64,000 nucleotides of DNA from Pseudoalteromonas sp. GCY (GTDB taxonomy: Bacteria > Pseudomonadota > Gammaproteobacteria > Enterobacterales > Alteromonadaceae). This document shows, piece after piece, positions 48,821 to 58,011 of this stretch (positions within the stretch are counted from its first letter, which is position 1; each line of letters opens with the position of its first letter). The notes under the pieces are model-generated. The model saw only the letters and a list, made by a program, of their open reading frames with translations, ran no database searches and was not told the DNA's origin. The translations under genes and the position numbers were made by a program. The stretch covers positions 353,501-417,500 of the forward strand of contig NZ_CP068022.1 of assembly GCF_016695175.1 (NCBI RefSeq), read 5' to 3'.

Positions 48821-48917
48821 CTAACCTATTCTCCCGAGTTAGGGTTAATTGCTCGATCTTGCCCTTGGGTGGGTGGTAATATTGCAACATTATTATCTCT
48901 CATCCAAGGAGTCTATT

Positions 48918-50390
48918 GTGCTCAAAGCGCATACCGAGATCAGTCAATTAGAACCACAAGCAATTTGGAAGTTTTTTGACCAAATTTGTGCCATTCCCCA
49001 TCCTTCTAAACACGAAGAAGCGCTAGCAAGCTTTATTATTGACTGGGCTAAAAGCAAAAATTTAGACGTACGTCGTGATGAAACTGGTAATGTATTCATC
49101 AAAAAGCCTGCGACGAGCGGCATGGAAAATCGTAAGCCCGTTGTATTGCAAGCGCACATTGATATGGTGCCACAAAAGAATGACGATACAGCACACGACT
49201 TCGTTACCGATCCAATCAAGCCATATGTTGATAATGGCTGGGTAACTGCAACTGGCACGACGCTAGGTGCAGACAATGGTATCGGCATGGCCTCGTGTTT
49301 AGCCGTATTAGACGTTGACGATATCAAGCACGGTCCACTTGAGGTGTTACTAACCGTTGATGAAGAAGCAGGTATGAGCGGCGCGTTTGGTTTGCAATCT
49401 GGCTGGTTAGAAGGTGAAATCCTACTTAACACCGATTCAGAGCAGGAAGGTGAGATCTACATGGGTTGCGCGGGTGGTGTAGATGCATCCTTAACTCTAC
49501 AACTCGCGCGAGAAGCGTTACCTAAACACCATCAAATCTTTGAGCTGTCTCTAAAAGGCTTACGCGGCGGACACTCTGGCGTCGACATTCACACAGGTCG
49601 TGCCAACGCCAATAAATTGCTCGCAAGATTCTTAAAGCACCATATCGCAGACTTTGATCTAAGACTTATCGAGATCAGAGGCGGCTCCCTACGCAATGCA
49701 ATTCCGCGCGAAGCATACGCTGTCATTAGTTTTGATGAAACACAAATAAGCGAGTTCCACGCGCTGATTGAAGCTTATGAAACCATCATTAAGCAAGAGT
49801 TATGTGCCATAGAAACCGGGATCACATTTGCGCTCAGCACTTCAAAAAGTACTACATTGCCAATGAGCCAAGCTTCTGAAAGCAAAGTATTAGCGCTTCT
49901 CAATGCTTGCCCTAATGGTGTTGTACGCATGAGCGACGATATTCCAGGTGTTGTTGAAACCTCACTTAATATGGGTGTAATTTCTACTACAGATAACAGT
50001 TTAGAAGTCCTATGTTTGATCCGTTCATTAATTGATTCTGGTCGCAGTGATGTCGAGGGTATGTTGCGGTCACTGGCTGAGCTGACACAAGCTGACATTG
50101 AATTCAGTGGTGCTTATCCAGGCTGGAAACCTGATCCAAGCTCAGAAGTATTAGCTATTTTCCGTGATATGTATGAGTCAATCTACGGTGAAAAGCCACA
50201 TATTATGGTTATTCATGCTGGTCTTGAATGTGGTTTGTTCAAAGAGCCTTACCCGAACATGGATATGATTTCTTTTGGTCCAACCATCAAATTTCCACAT
50301 TCTCCTGAGGAAAAAGTAGAAATTTCAAGCGTTGGTCTATATTGGCAGCAAATGAAAGGGATCTTAGAAAACATTCCTGAAAAGCAGTAA
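48918..50390 (+). CDS. pepD: Aminoacyl-histidine dipeptidase PepD
   Basis: M20-family metallopeptidase that hydrolyses Xaa-His dipeptides such as carnosine. The 490 residues (E. coli PepD 485) include VLQAHIDMVPQ, GADNGIGMASCLAVL, VDEEAGMSGAFGL and IHAGLECGLF, containing the two-zinc site residues. The start is the GTG at 48918, with AAGGAG seven bases upstream. Earlier in-frame starts lack a ribosome-binding site. The stop is followed by a strong shared terminator. Confidence 0.92.
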   Translation: MLKAHTEISQLEPQAIWKFFDQICAIPHPSKHEEALASFIIDWAKSKNLDVRRDETGNVFIKKPATSGMENRKPVVLQAHIDMVPQKNDDTAHDFVTDPIKPYVDNGWVTATGTTLGADNGIGMASCLAVLDVDDIKHGPLEVLLTVDEEAGMSGAFGLQSGWLEGEILLNTDSEQEGEIYMGCAGGVDASLTLQLAREALPKHHQIFELSLKGLRGGHSGVDIHTGRANANKLLARFLKHHIADFDLRLIEIRGGSLRNAIPREAYAVISFDETQISEFHALIEAYETIIKQELCAIETGITFALSTSKSTTLPMSQASESKVLALLNACPNGVVRMSDDIPGVVETSLNMGVISTTDNSLEVLCLIRSLIDSGRSDVEGMLRSLAELTQADIEFSGAYPGWKPDPSSEVLAIFRDMYESIYGEKPHIMVIHAGLECGLFKEPYPNMDMISFGPTIKFPHSPEEKVEISSVGLYWQQMKGILENIPEKQ

Positions 50391-50436
50391 AACTAATCCA
50401 AAACTAATTACCATGAAATCAGGTTATTAGATAAAC

Positions 50437-50466
50437 AAAAAGCCCAGCTTACGTAGCTGGGCTTTT
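50437..50466. terminator. Bidirectional terminator between pepD and the M17 aminopeptidase gene
   Basis: A 12-bp stem (AAAAGCCCAGCT with AGCTGGGCTTTT) around a short loop, with A- and T-runs on each side, ends both converging genes. Confidence 0.9.
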
Positions 50467-50487
50467 AATAGATTTCAGACTCTGCGA

Positions 50488-51849
50488 TTAGCTAAACTTT
50501 TTCTCAAGATAACTAAACATAGTTCTAAGACCCAATGCTTCACCACCAACAGGTCTACCCGGTAACGCTCTTACGTTCCAAGCCATCACATCAAAATGTA
50601 GCCAAGGTGTCGTGGCTGGCTCAACAAATTCTTTTAGATACAGTGCTGCTGTTATTGAACCACCAAATGGCGTCGAACCACAGTTAGCAATGTCTGCGAT
50701 ATCGCTCTTGAACAGCGCCTTATATTGATCAAACAAAGGCAGTTGCCAGATAGGATCCGCATTACCCAGACCAATTTCCATTAGCTCAGAAGCAATCGCT
50801 TGATCTGTAGAATAAAAACCAGGAAGTTCAGTGCCAAGGGCGATGCGACACGCACCTGTCAAGGTTGCAAAATCTATCAATAGCTCTGGCGCTTCTGTTT
50901 GCGCTTCAGCTAATGCGTCACATAAAACCAAGCGTCCTTCGGCATCGGTATTGTCAATTTCAACCGTAATACCTTTACGTGTTTTGATCACATCACCTGG
51001 CCTAAAGGCATTGCGAGATACCGCATTTTCTACCGCAGGGATAAGTACGCGTAATCTAACAGGCAGTTTTGCCGCCATAATCATATTGGCCAACGCGATA
51101 ACATGAGCCGCTCCGCCCATATCTTTTTTCATATTACGCATTCCAGACGCTGGTTTTAAGTCCAGACCACCAGAGTCAAAACATACGCCTTTCCCAACTA
51201 AAGTAAGTTTTGCGTGGTTTTCATCACCCCAACGTAAATCAAGCAAACGCGGAGCATTGTCACTCGCACGGCCCACCATGTGGATCGTTGGGTAGTTTTG
51301 CTCTAACAACTCATCACCAATAATTTGTTCAAATGATGCGCCATATTGCTCTGCGAGCTCTTCCATTACTTCAGCCATATGCTGAGGCATCATATCGGCA
51401 GCTGGTGTGTTTACCAGATCTCTTGCTAGATTAATAGACTCGACAGCCGCTTTTACTTTGGCATATATATTGGCATCTGCGATAGCAAGCTTTGCGACAA
51501 TCGCTGGCAATTCTTTATAAGCAGAAAATTGATACGCCCCCAGTAAATAAGCAATAGCGTGGTTTTCAACTTGCTCAGAAGCGATATCAATAAAATAAGT
51601 GCCTTTTGGTAACTGCTTTGCAAGATCGCCCAATAGCCAAAAATCATCGTCTTCAGCAATAACAATAACTCGCTCTACTTCTCCAGAATCAGCATTCGGA
51701 ATAAGAATGGTTTTTTGCGACTGAAGTTGTGCGGTTTTTACGAAAAGCTGTGTCGTACTTGACTGCTGCGCTTGCCATGATGCTAATTCTGCAGCGGAGA
51801 AGATAGAAATGGGTGTACCCATAGCAGAGTGAACGAGTAGGTTGTTCAT
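50488..51849 (-). CDS. Leucyl aminopeptidase family protein (M17)
   Basis: Cytosolic two-metal aminopeptidase of family M17. The 453 residues carry the metal site GKGVCFDSGGLDLKPASGMRNMKKDMGG and the signature NTDAEGRLVLCDALAEA. The C-terminal part with PFGGSITAALYLKEF and WLHFDVMAW is also typical. It is shorter than PepA (503 aa) and closer to the PepB-like group. It converges with pepD, so two peptidases are side by side without forming an operon. Confidence 0.9.
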   Translation of the reverse strand: MNNLLVHSAMGTPISIFSAAELASWQAQQSSTTQLFVKTAQLQSQKTILIPNADSGEVERVIVIAEDDDFWLLGDLAKQLPKGTYFIDIASEQVENHAIAYLLGAYQFSAYKELPAIVAKLAIADANIYAKVKAAVESINLARDLVNTPAADMMPQHMAEVMEELAEQYGASFEQIIGDELLEQNYPTIHMVGRASDNAPRLLDLRWGDENHAKLTLVGKGVCFDSGGLDLKPASGMRNMKKDMGGAAHVIALANMIMAAKLPVRLRVLIPAVENAVSRNAFRPGDVIKTRKGITVEIDNTDAEGRLVLCDALAEAQTEAPELLIDFATLTGACRIALGTELPGFYSTDQAIASELMEIGLGNADPIWQLPLFDQYKALFKSDIADIANCGSTPFGGSITAALYLKEFVEPATTPWLHFDVMAWNVRALPGRPVGGEALGLRTMFSYLEKKFS

Positions 51850-51904
51850 GTAGGCCTCAAATTTATTATGTTCGTACTTAGATTACCAAGGCTAAAAAGA
51901 AAAT

Positions 51905-52279
51905 TCACTGTTCCTTGGTTTTTGTTGGCTTTTTTTTCAAATTGAATGAACTAGGCAAAACATCCACGCCCACTAATTGACCAACCTTTACGATTATCGG
52001 AATGGTAATGGGGGCAAAAGGTAAAACTGCAAACACACCCAGTCCTAATCCTTTGAGAATATCCACGAGTTGGGCGTTTGCTGTTTTTAGCTCAGCCTTA
52101 TGCGCTCGCCCCAAAGTATATCGCTTGTATATCTCAAGCATTTCTTTAGTTTCTTGTTTCTCTTGTTCTAGTGCGCATTTGAGCGCAATCATTGCTCTGC
52201 GCAATCTTATTTGCTGTCTGCGTTTACTGATCCGAGCAACGCGCATCGGTGCTTTATGGACAACTTTGATCAGTTTCAT
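51905..52279 (-). CDS. Small LETM1-like protein
   Basis: A 124-residue protein with a very basic helical first half (KRRQQIRLRRAMIALK) and coiled-coil-like middle. A conserved hydrophobic segment VFAVLPFAPITIPIIVKVGQLVGVDVLPSSF strongly resembles the ribosome-binding-type domain of mitochondrial LETM1 proteins. The C-terminus is Lys-rich. I chose the ATG at 52277-52279 over a TTG 12 bases upstream. Function in bacteria unknown. It lies 55 bp upstream of the aminopeptidase gene and may be co-transcribed with it. Confidence 0.65.
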   Translation of the reverse strand: MKLIKVVHKAPMRVARISKRRQQIRLRRAMIALKCALEQEKQETKEMLEIYKRYTLGRAHKAELKTANAQLVDILKGLGLGVFAVLPFAPITIPIIVKVGQLVGVDVLPSSFNLKKKPTKTKEQ

Positions 52280-52291
52280 TAATAAACTCAA

Positions 52292-52811
52292 AGATAGTGT
52301 TGTCCAGAGTCTATCAAAATTTTTAGCACTTTAGCTATTAGCCATTGATACAAATTACCTATTCTAGTGAGCAAAGTTATACGTAAAGTGTGCAAAACAA
52401 CGAACTAGAACAAAATCAACCTAAATTACCACACAAAACTGTACAATAATCACTCACACAAAGACTAACGTTCAGCACTGTTCAATTAATCTACAAAAAC
52501 TGAATAATGAAATTTCAGTAAACTCGCTAAATTTTGTAACAACAAATTTTAAGCAGCTGGGTGTTTGTCTAGAAAAGTAGCTAAAGTGCTCAAAAGTTCA
52601 TCTTCAACAATAACTTACCATTCAAATTTTGCAATTCTTCTTAGCCTAAACAAAAAGTTATTAAGAAAGTTGCAGTTTCAGAAATCACTGCTAATTTTAA
52701 AAAAGCGCTTGCCAACATAGAGCAAATTAAATTATATGTGTATTAAAGGTAAAAATATTATAAATGACCTTTTTTATTGGTATGACAACAACAATCAACT
52801 GGGGAAACAGG
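52292..52811 (+). promoter_or_regulatory. 520-bp AT-rich upstream region of a TonB receptor gene
   Basis: No gene is visible. Near its 3' end TATTATAAAT (around 52756) could be a -10 region. AAAAAAGCGCTTGCC around 52700-52713 includes the palindromic core AAGCGCTT that LacI-type repressors often use. The length of this leader and the absence of coding potential suggest regulation of the receptor, but no single site is compelling. Confidence 0.3.
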
Positions 52812-55409
52812 ATGAAACTAAAAAGTAACACGCTGCGCCGTGCAATTCGCTTCGCGCTCGCTTCAGCAGCAACTACTTCACTTCTTACCACTACCGTAAT
52901 GGCTGAAGAAGCCAATCAAACAAAAGCTAAAGCAGATGAAAAAGTCGAAAAAATCGCCGTTGTAGGTTCTCGGGCGGCGCCTCGCTCTGTAGGCGAGTCA
53001 CCGGTACCTATCGACATAATCGGTGCAGAAGATATGTCAAAGGCGGCAGGTTCTGACATGCTCGAGTTACTGAAAGGATCAGTACCGTCTTTGAACGTAC
53101 ACGCGAATCCTATCAGTGATGCAGCGACTTTAGTAAGGCCAGCTAACTTACGCGGATTGCCTGCTGATAGTACGCTGATTTTGTTAAATGGTAAGCGTCG
53201 CCACCGTTCGTCGGTTATTGCCTTTTTAGGTGGTGGTATTAACGACGGTGCTCAAGGTCCTGATATTTCAGTGATCCCGAGTATCGCATTGAAACAAGTT
53301 GAAGTACTTCGTGATGGTGCAGCAGCACAGTACGGTTCAGATGCAATCGCAGGTGTAATGAACTTTGTTCTTAAAGACGCAAGCGAAGGGGGATCTTTCT
53401 CTATTCGTCAAGGTGAATATTACGAAGGTGACGGCGATACGACGGTGATCGAAGGTAACGTAGGTCTGCCATTTACGGACGATGGATTTGCTAACCTAAG
53501 CTTTCAGTACAAAGAAGCAGATGCGACCAGCCGCAGTGTTCAACGTCCTGACGCAGCAGCATACATTGGTGCTGGAGTTGAAGGCGTTGGTGACCCAGCG
53601 CAAATTTGGGGTGCACCAGAAATCAAGGACGATATCAGTATCTTTGGTAACATTGGTGTAGACGTCACTGACAATGCTCGATTCTATATGTTTGGTAACT
53701 ACTCTGAGCGAGACGTTAAAGGCGGATTCTATTATCGAAACCCTCAAACCCGTCCAGGTGTTTATTCTAACGATGGTGGCGAAACCTTACTCGTAGGCGA
53801 CCTAGATGGCGTAGGTGTTGGCATCGAGTGTCCAGTCGTTAATCTAACGGATAAAAATGTAGCGAATATCCCAGCATATCAATTAATTGCGGCTGATACA
53901 GAGTTAGGTAGAAACTGTTTTGCCTTTAATGAAATTTTACCAGGCGGTTTTACTCCAAATTTTGGTGGTAACATCACTGATACCTCTCTAACTATTGGTG
54001 TTGAAGGTGAATTTAAAGATGGTTTCCTTGAAGGCGGTTTTTGGGATTTGAGTGGCTCAGTCGGCCGTAACGAATCACGTTATTTCATCACTAATACTGT
54101 GAATGCTTCTCTTGGCGCTGATACACCAATGGACTTTAGCCCAGGTAAATACATCCAACTGGAAAAGAATTTCAATTTCGATGTATCAAAGGGCTATGAT
54201 TTTGATTTAGCGTATGATGTAAACGTTGCGGCAGGTCTTGAGTGGCACGAAGAAACATTCGAAGTACTTTCAGGTGACGAAGCATCATTTATTGCAGGGC
54301 CGCTGACTGAGCAAGGCTTTGGGATAGGTTCAAATGGTTTCCCTGGATTTAAACCTTCTGCAGCAGGAGAATACACTCGTCGTAACTATGCCGCTTATGT
54401 AGATATTGAAACACCATTTACTGAAGAATTTATGATGGGATGGGCGCTTCGTTACGAAGATTACGATTCATTTGGTTCGACTACAAACTTTAAGATCACA
54501 GGTCAATATCATGTTACCGAAGACTTCTCGGTTCGTGGTTCAATCAGTACCGGTTTCCGCGCGCCAACGGTAGGTCAAGCTAACGTGTCTAACGTGCAGA
54601 CAAACTTAAGCAGTGGTGTACTGGTAGATTCAGCACTATTACCACCAACAAACCCTGTTTCAGAGCAGCTTGGTGGTACTGAATTGACTCCTGAAGAGTC
54701 AGAAAGTTATACACTAGGTGCGGTATATCGCTCTGGCGACTTATTTATTACGTTAGATTACTACAACATTGAAGTAACTGACCGTCTAAGCCAGTCTGAA
54801 AAAATCGTTTTAAGTGATGCTGACAAAGCAGCCCTTAAAGCGGCGGGTGTTCCTAACGTTGATAACTTGGCGCAGGTGAGCTTCTTTACCAATGACTTCG
54901 ATACCACGACTCAAGGTATCGACTTAGTTGGTAACTACTCTATGGATATGCTGGGTGGTTATGCCACATTCAGTGCAGCATACAACTGGAATGAAACTGA
55001 AGTAGACCGCTTCTCTGCTATCACAGGTGACTTCAAGGTATCTCGTTTAGAAAACGACTTACCGAAGCATAGAGGTACATTAACTTGGGCTCAGCAATGG
55101 GATAACTTCTCAGGTTTTGTTCGTATGAACTACTTTGGGGAATACCAAGGCGTCCACGTAGATTATGATGCAACAGCAAAAACAGCGGATGCGACAATCA
55201 CATTTGACGCAGAGCTTACCTACTTTGCAACAGATTCAATCAGTCTATCTGTTGGTGCAAATAATATCTTTGACCAAGATGCTGAAGAACTAGACTTCTT
55301 TGACGCTACGGGTATCCCAAATAACAACTGGGGCGGAAAATACTACGAAACTTCACCATACGGTATTAATGGTGGTTTCTACTATGTGAAAGCAACCTAT
55401 ACGTTCTAA
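52812..55409 (+). CDS. TonB-dependent outer-membrane receptor
   Basis: An 865-residue receptor. The start MKLKSNTLRRAIRFALASAA at 52812 gives a proper signal peptide (cleavage near VMAEE) and has an AGG-containing ribosome-binding region; an ATG-like upstream extension does not. A TonB-box-like EKIAVVGSRAAP, plug domain (about 50-165, LLNGKRRHRSSVI, QVEVLRDGAAAQYGSDAIAGVMNFVLKDA) and beta-barrel ending in YYVKATYTF follow. The plug type is common in Alteromonadales receptors for carbohydrates or peptides. The next gene is a TPR-sulfotransferase, a recurrent partner of such receptors in this group as far as I know. Substrate unknown. Confidence 0.92.
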   Translation: MKLKSNTLRRAIRFALASAATTSLLTTTVMAEEANQTKAKADEKVEKIAVVGSRAAPRSVGESPVPIDIIGAEDMSKAAGSDMLELLKGSVPSLNVHANPISDAATLVRPANLRGLPADSTLILLNGKRRHRSSVIAFLGGGINDGAQGPDISVIPSIALKQVEVLRDGAAAQYGSDAIAGVMNFVLKDASEGGSFSIRQGEYYEGDGDTTVIEGNVGLPFTDDGFANLSFQYKEADATSRSVQRPDAAAYIGAGVEGVGDPAQIWGAPEIKDDISIFGNIGVDVTDNARFYMFGNYSERDVKGGFYYRNPQTRPGVYSNDGGETLLVGDLDGVGVGIECPVVNLTDKNVANIPAYQLIAADTELGRNCFAFNEILPGGFTPNFGGNITDTSLTIGVEGEFKDGFLEGGFWDLSGSVGRNESRYFITNTVNASLGADTPMDFSPGKYIQLEKNFNFDVSKGYDFDLAYDVNVAAGLEWHEETFEVLSGDEASFIAGPLTEQGFGIGSNGFPGFKPSAAGEYTRRNYAAYVDIETPFTEEFMMGWALRYEDYDSFGSTTNFKITGQYHVTEDFSVRGSISTGFRAPTVGQANVSNVQTNLSSGVLVDSALLPPTNPVSEQLGGTELTPEESESYTLGAVYRSGDLFITLDYYNIEVTDRLSQSEKIVLSDADKAALKAAGVPNVDNLAQVSFFTNDFDTTTQGIDLVGNYSMDMLGGYATFSAAYNWNETEVDRFSAITGDFKVSRLENDLPKHRGTLTWAQQWDNFSGFVRMNYFGEYQGVHVDYDATAKTADATITFDAELTYFATDSISLSVGANNIFDQDAEELDFFDATGIPNNNWGGKYYETSPYGINGGFYYVKATYTF

Positions 55410-55430
55410 CTTTTACTGTAACCCAGAAAC

Positions 55431-55465
55431 AAAGGCGAACTAGCATTAGCTATTTCGCCTTTTTA
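55431..55465 (+). terminator. Terminator after the TonB receptor gene
   Basis: An imperfect stem (AAGGCGAACTAGC with GCTATTTCGCCTT, one internal mismatch) is followed by TTTTTATTTTT. It partly separates the receptor from the sulfotransferase gene, which starts about 30 bp later. Confidence 0.8.
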
Positions 55466-55495
55466 TTTTTATCCTATATAACAAAGCAGTTAATT

Positions 55496-56974
55496 TTGAA
55501 TACAAACATGTTGTTATTAAAGCGAGCCAACGAATTATTAGCCGAAAACAAGCTTAGAGAAGCAGAGTTTATGTACAAGTCTGTACTTAAACAGTCACCT
55601 AACAACGGTCCTGCTCTATTTGGTTTAGGCCGCATTTGCATGCGTTTAGAGCAGTATGATAACGCAATCTACTATTTAAAAAGAGCATGCGAACATTTAC
55701 CAAAAATGCTTGAGCCGCTCTTCGCATTGGCCGATGCGTTTTTAGCCGTAGGTTCACCGGTTGACGCAAAGACCGTACTTGAATACACCTTAAGCGTGGC
55801 AAAACATAATGCCCAAGCCCATTACCAACTCGGTCAATTTTATCTGGACTATGGCTTTATTGAACAAGCTAAAAACGTCTTTAAAGCGGGATTAGATTGT
55901 CCTCATAGTACAGTGACTGCCTTTATGCTGTACGAACTGGTACAGATGTCCTCAGCCAAAGAATTACCTACATACTTAACGATTTTAGAAAAGTTGGAAA
56001 ATGAGTTTGAAGCACCGAGACTAAAAACCGTGATCCACTATGCTCTAGCTAAGTGTCATGAACAATTAGGTAACTTTAATGCAGCTCAAGATAACTATGC
56101 TTTAGCGAATGATACACAGCTGCTGATGAGCGAGTTTCGTACTGTAGACATGCTGCCATTTTTTGAATCAATCAAACAGCATTGCGGCAAAGCGTTTTTT
56201 GATAAACCTAGTGATAGGGTTAAGACAACATTTACGCCTGTTTTTATTGTTGGTTTGCCAAGAACTGGTTCGACTCTCCTAGAACAAATGCTAGTGCAAC
56301 ATTCACATGTTGGTACACTAGGCGAGAATACCGTGATCAGCGATAAAATTGTCCCTTACCTCAGTAAACGCAATAATGCAGAGTTCCCTGCTTGTTTAGA
56401 CCAACTAAGTAACTCTATGTTAGATCATTGCCGCATACTCTATGTCGACGAGATAAAGCGACATCGAGTGCCGGAAGAAGTGGTGATCAATAAACTTCCA
56501 GCTAATTTTCAAAATCTGGGCTTAATCCACAAGCTCTTCCCTGAGGCACGAATTATTCATTTAACTCGTAACCTCAATGCTACAGCCTGGTCGGTCTATA
56601 GTAATCATTTCGCCGAAAGCGAGCCCTACTTTTGCTCTTTAAGTGAATTTGCCTTGTATGCGCAAGCGCAAAGCGACTTGATGTCACATTTTAACCAATT
56701 TATGAAAAGAGATATTTTTACGCTCAGTTACGAACAACTTATCGCAGAGCCTGAAAAGTCCCTCAAACAATGCTTGAGCTTTTTATATCAGAAATACGAA
56801 CCAGAATGCTTGGAGTTTCACAAATCTAAAAAGCCGGTGCATACCCTAAGTAAAGCGCAGGTCAGAAAGCCAATCAGCACGCAGCCACTAGAAAAGTGGC
56901 AGCGCTATGAAGCGTTTATTGAGAAGATGATTGCTCAACCGCAAAGCGATCAAACCACGCCAGCAAATCTTTAA
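55496..56974 (+). CDS. TPR-repeat sulfotransferase family protein
   Basis: The 492 residues combine N-terminal tetratricopeptide repeats (about 5-215, e.g. GPALFGLGRICMRLEQYDNAIYYLKRA) with a PAPS-dependent sulfotransferase domain (about 240-480). The 5'-phosphosulfate loop FIVGLPRTGSTLLEQML and the 3'-phosphate site LFPEARIIHLTRNLNATAWSVYSNHF are both complete. It should transfer sulfate from PAPS to an unknown acceptor bound via the repeats. There is no signal peptide, so it is cytoplasmic. The start may be TTG at 55496 or ATG at 55508; neither has a strong ribosome-binding site. The 3' end overlaps the converging hydrolase gene by 59 bp. Confidence 0.85.
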   Translation: MNTNMLLLKRANELLAENKLREAEFMYKSVLKQSPNNGPALFGLGRICMRLEQYDNAIYYLKRACEHLPKMLEPLFALADAFLAVGSPVDAKTVLEYTLSVAKHNAQAHYQLGQFYLDYGFIEQAKNVFKAGLDCPHSTVTAFMLYELVQMSSAKELPTYLTILEKLENEFEAPRLKTVIHYALAKCHEQLGNFNAAQDNYALANDTQLLMSEFRTVDMLPFFESIKQHCGKAFFDKPSDRVKTTFTPVFIVGLPRTGSTLLEQMLVQHSHVGTLGENTVISDKIVPYLSKRNNAEFPACLDQLSNSMLDHCRILYVDEIKRHRVPEEVVINKLPANFQNLGLIHKLFPEARIIHLTRNLNATAWSVYSNHFAESEPYFCSLSEFALYAQAQSDLMSHFNQFMKRDIFTLSYEQLIAEPEKSLKQCLSFLYQKYEPECLEFHKSKKPVHTLSKAQVRKPISTQPLEKWQRYEAFIEKMIAQPQSDQTTPANL

Positions 56975-57836
56975 ACTGATCATCACGTGCATGTTTATGG
57001 GTTAACATGTCTATGTGCCCATAATTGTGCCGATGGCCGTGCTTTTTTCCATAAATTCTGAGTTCTTGTATCCCCTTTCCCGATTCACGAATAAATGCTT
57101 GAATATCGACAGGTTGTGCTAGTGCTTTATCTTTAACACCCGCAATGTGCAAGATTGGAGGTAACGTCATGTCTTGTAATACTGCGGCATAATTAAAACC
57201 GTCATCCGAGTCAATCCATGGGTGCTTCTGAGCCCAGTCAGCACTTTGAGCATGTGATTTTAAAGACTCATCATCACTTCCCCAACCAAGCCTCTTTGCA
57301 GGTAAATAACCATGCTTTTTCGAATAATAGTGCGCAACGTTAAACCACAGCAGGTTTGCTTTCAGTAATTTGCTCAGGTGATTGTTATGTAAACTACGCT
57401 TAGAGCCAAAATAGACACATGCATTAACATGCTGGATTTCTTCAGGAAAGCGTGCAAAAACACTATTCATCAATACACCTCCCCAAGAATGTGCAATCCA
57501 ATATTGTGCTCTAGATCCGGTATATCGTTCGATAAAATTCAGCATTTCAGGGATTTCGTGCAAGATTGATTCAGTTTGACCATAATCCGCTTCAGCGTCG
57601 ATTTTAGGTATGCTCTCTCCTCGCCCACGAAGATCACCAACAAAACAGCGATAGCCGTGTTCAGCTAAAAAAGGCGCTAGCCCTTTATTGCTTTCAGTAT
57701 AAAAAATTTTGCCATTTTCAACCGCACCATGCATAAAAAACACAACGGGGCCGCTACTATCCGGTTTCGCTATATATCTGAGGTGGAGTTTATGCCCATC
57801 GGCTATATCAACTAATAGTGATTTTTGCTCTATCAT
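56916..57836 (-). CDS. Alpha/beta hydrolase
   Basis: A 306-residue hydrolase with N-terminal oxyanion motif FFMHGAVENG, nucleophile elbow AHSWGGVL (Ala in place of the first Gly of GxSxG), an acid in the region HIAGVKDKAL, and catalytic His in YGHIDML. The ATG at 57834-57836 is preferred; another ATG 33 bases upstream is possible. Substrate unknown. Convergent with the sulfotransferase gene and overlapping its last 59 bp. Confidence 0.82.
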   Translation of the reverse strand: MIEQKSLLVDIADGHKLHLRYIAKPDSSGPVVFFMHGAVENGKIFYTESNKGLAPFLAEHGYRCFVGDLRGRGESIPKIDAEADYGQTESILHEIPEMLNFIERYTGSRAQYWIAHSWGGVLMNSVFARFPEEIQHVNACVYFGSKRSLHNNHLSKLLKANLLWFNVAHYYSKKHGYLPAKRLGWGSDDESLKSHAQSADWAQKHPWIDSDDGFNYAAVLQDMTLPPILHIAGVKDKALAQPVDIQAFIRESGKGIQELRIYGKKHGHRHNYGHIDMLTHKHARDDQFKDLLAWFDRFAVEQSSSQ

Positions 57837-58011
57837 TTCTTTGTTTTTTTCTTTGAATACTAGCCTCATCGTACCAGTTGACTGATTGATAAGTAAACTC
57901 TTAAACGAAGCAAATAAAGAGGTTGATATGCCTTTAAGATAAAGCCAGTATTCAAGACTTAAGCGTTCGATTAAAAGTGTTATAATCCTTTTTATTTATT
58001 CGAAGAATCCT

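Noticed and set aside
52700..52713. LacI-type operator before the third TonB receptor gene
   Set aside because: Only the eight-base core AAGCGCTT is symmetrical and no LacI-family gene is nearby; too weak to list on its own.
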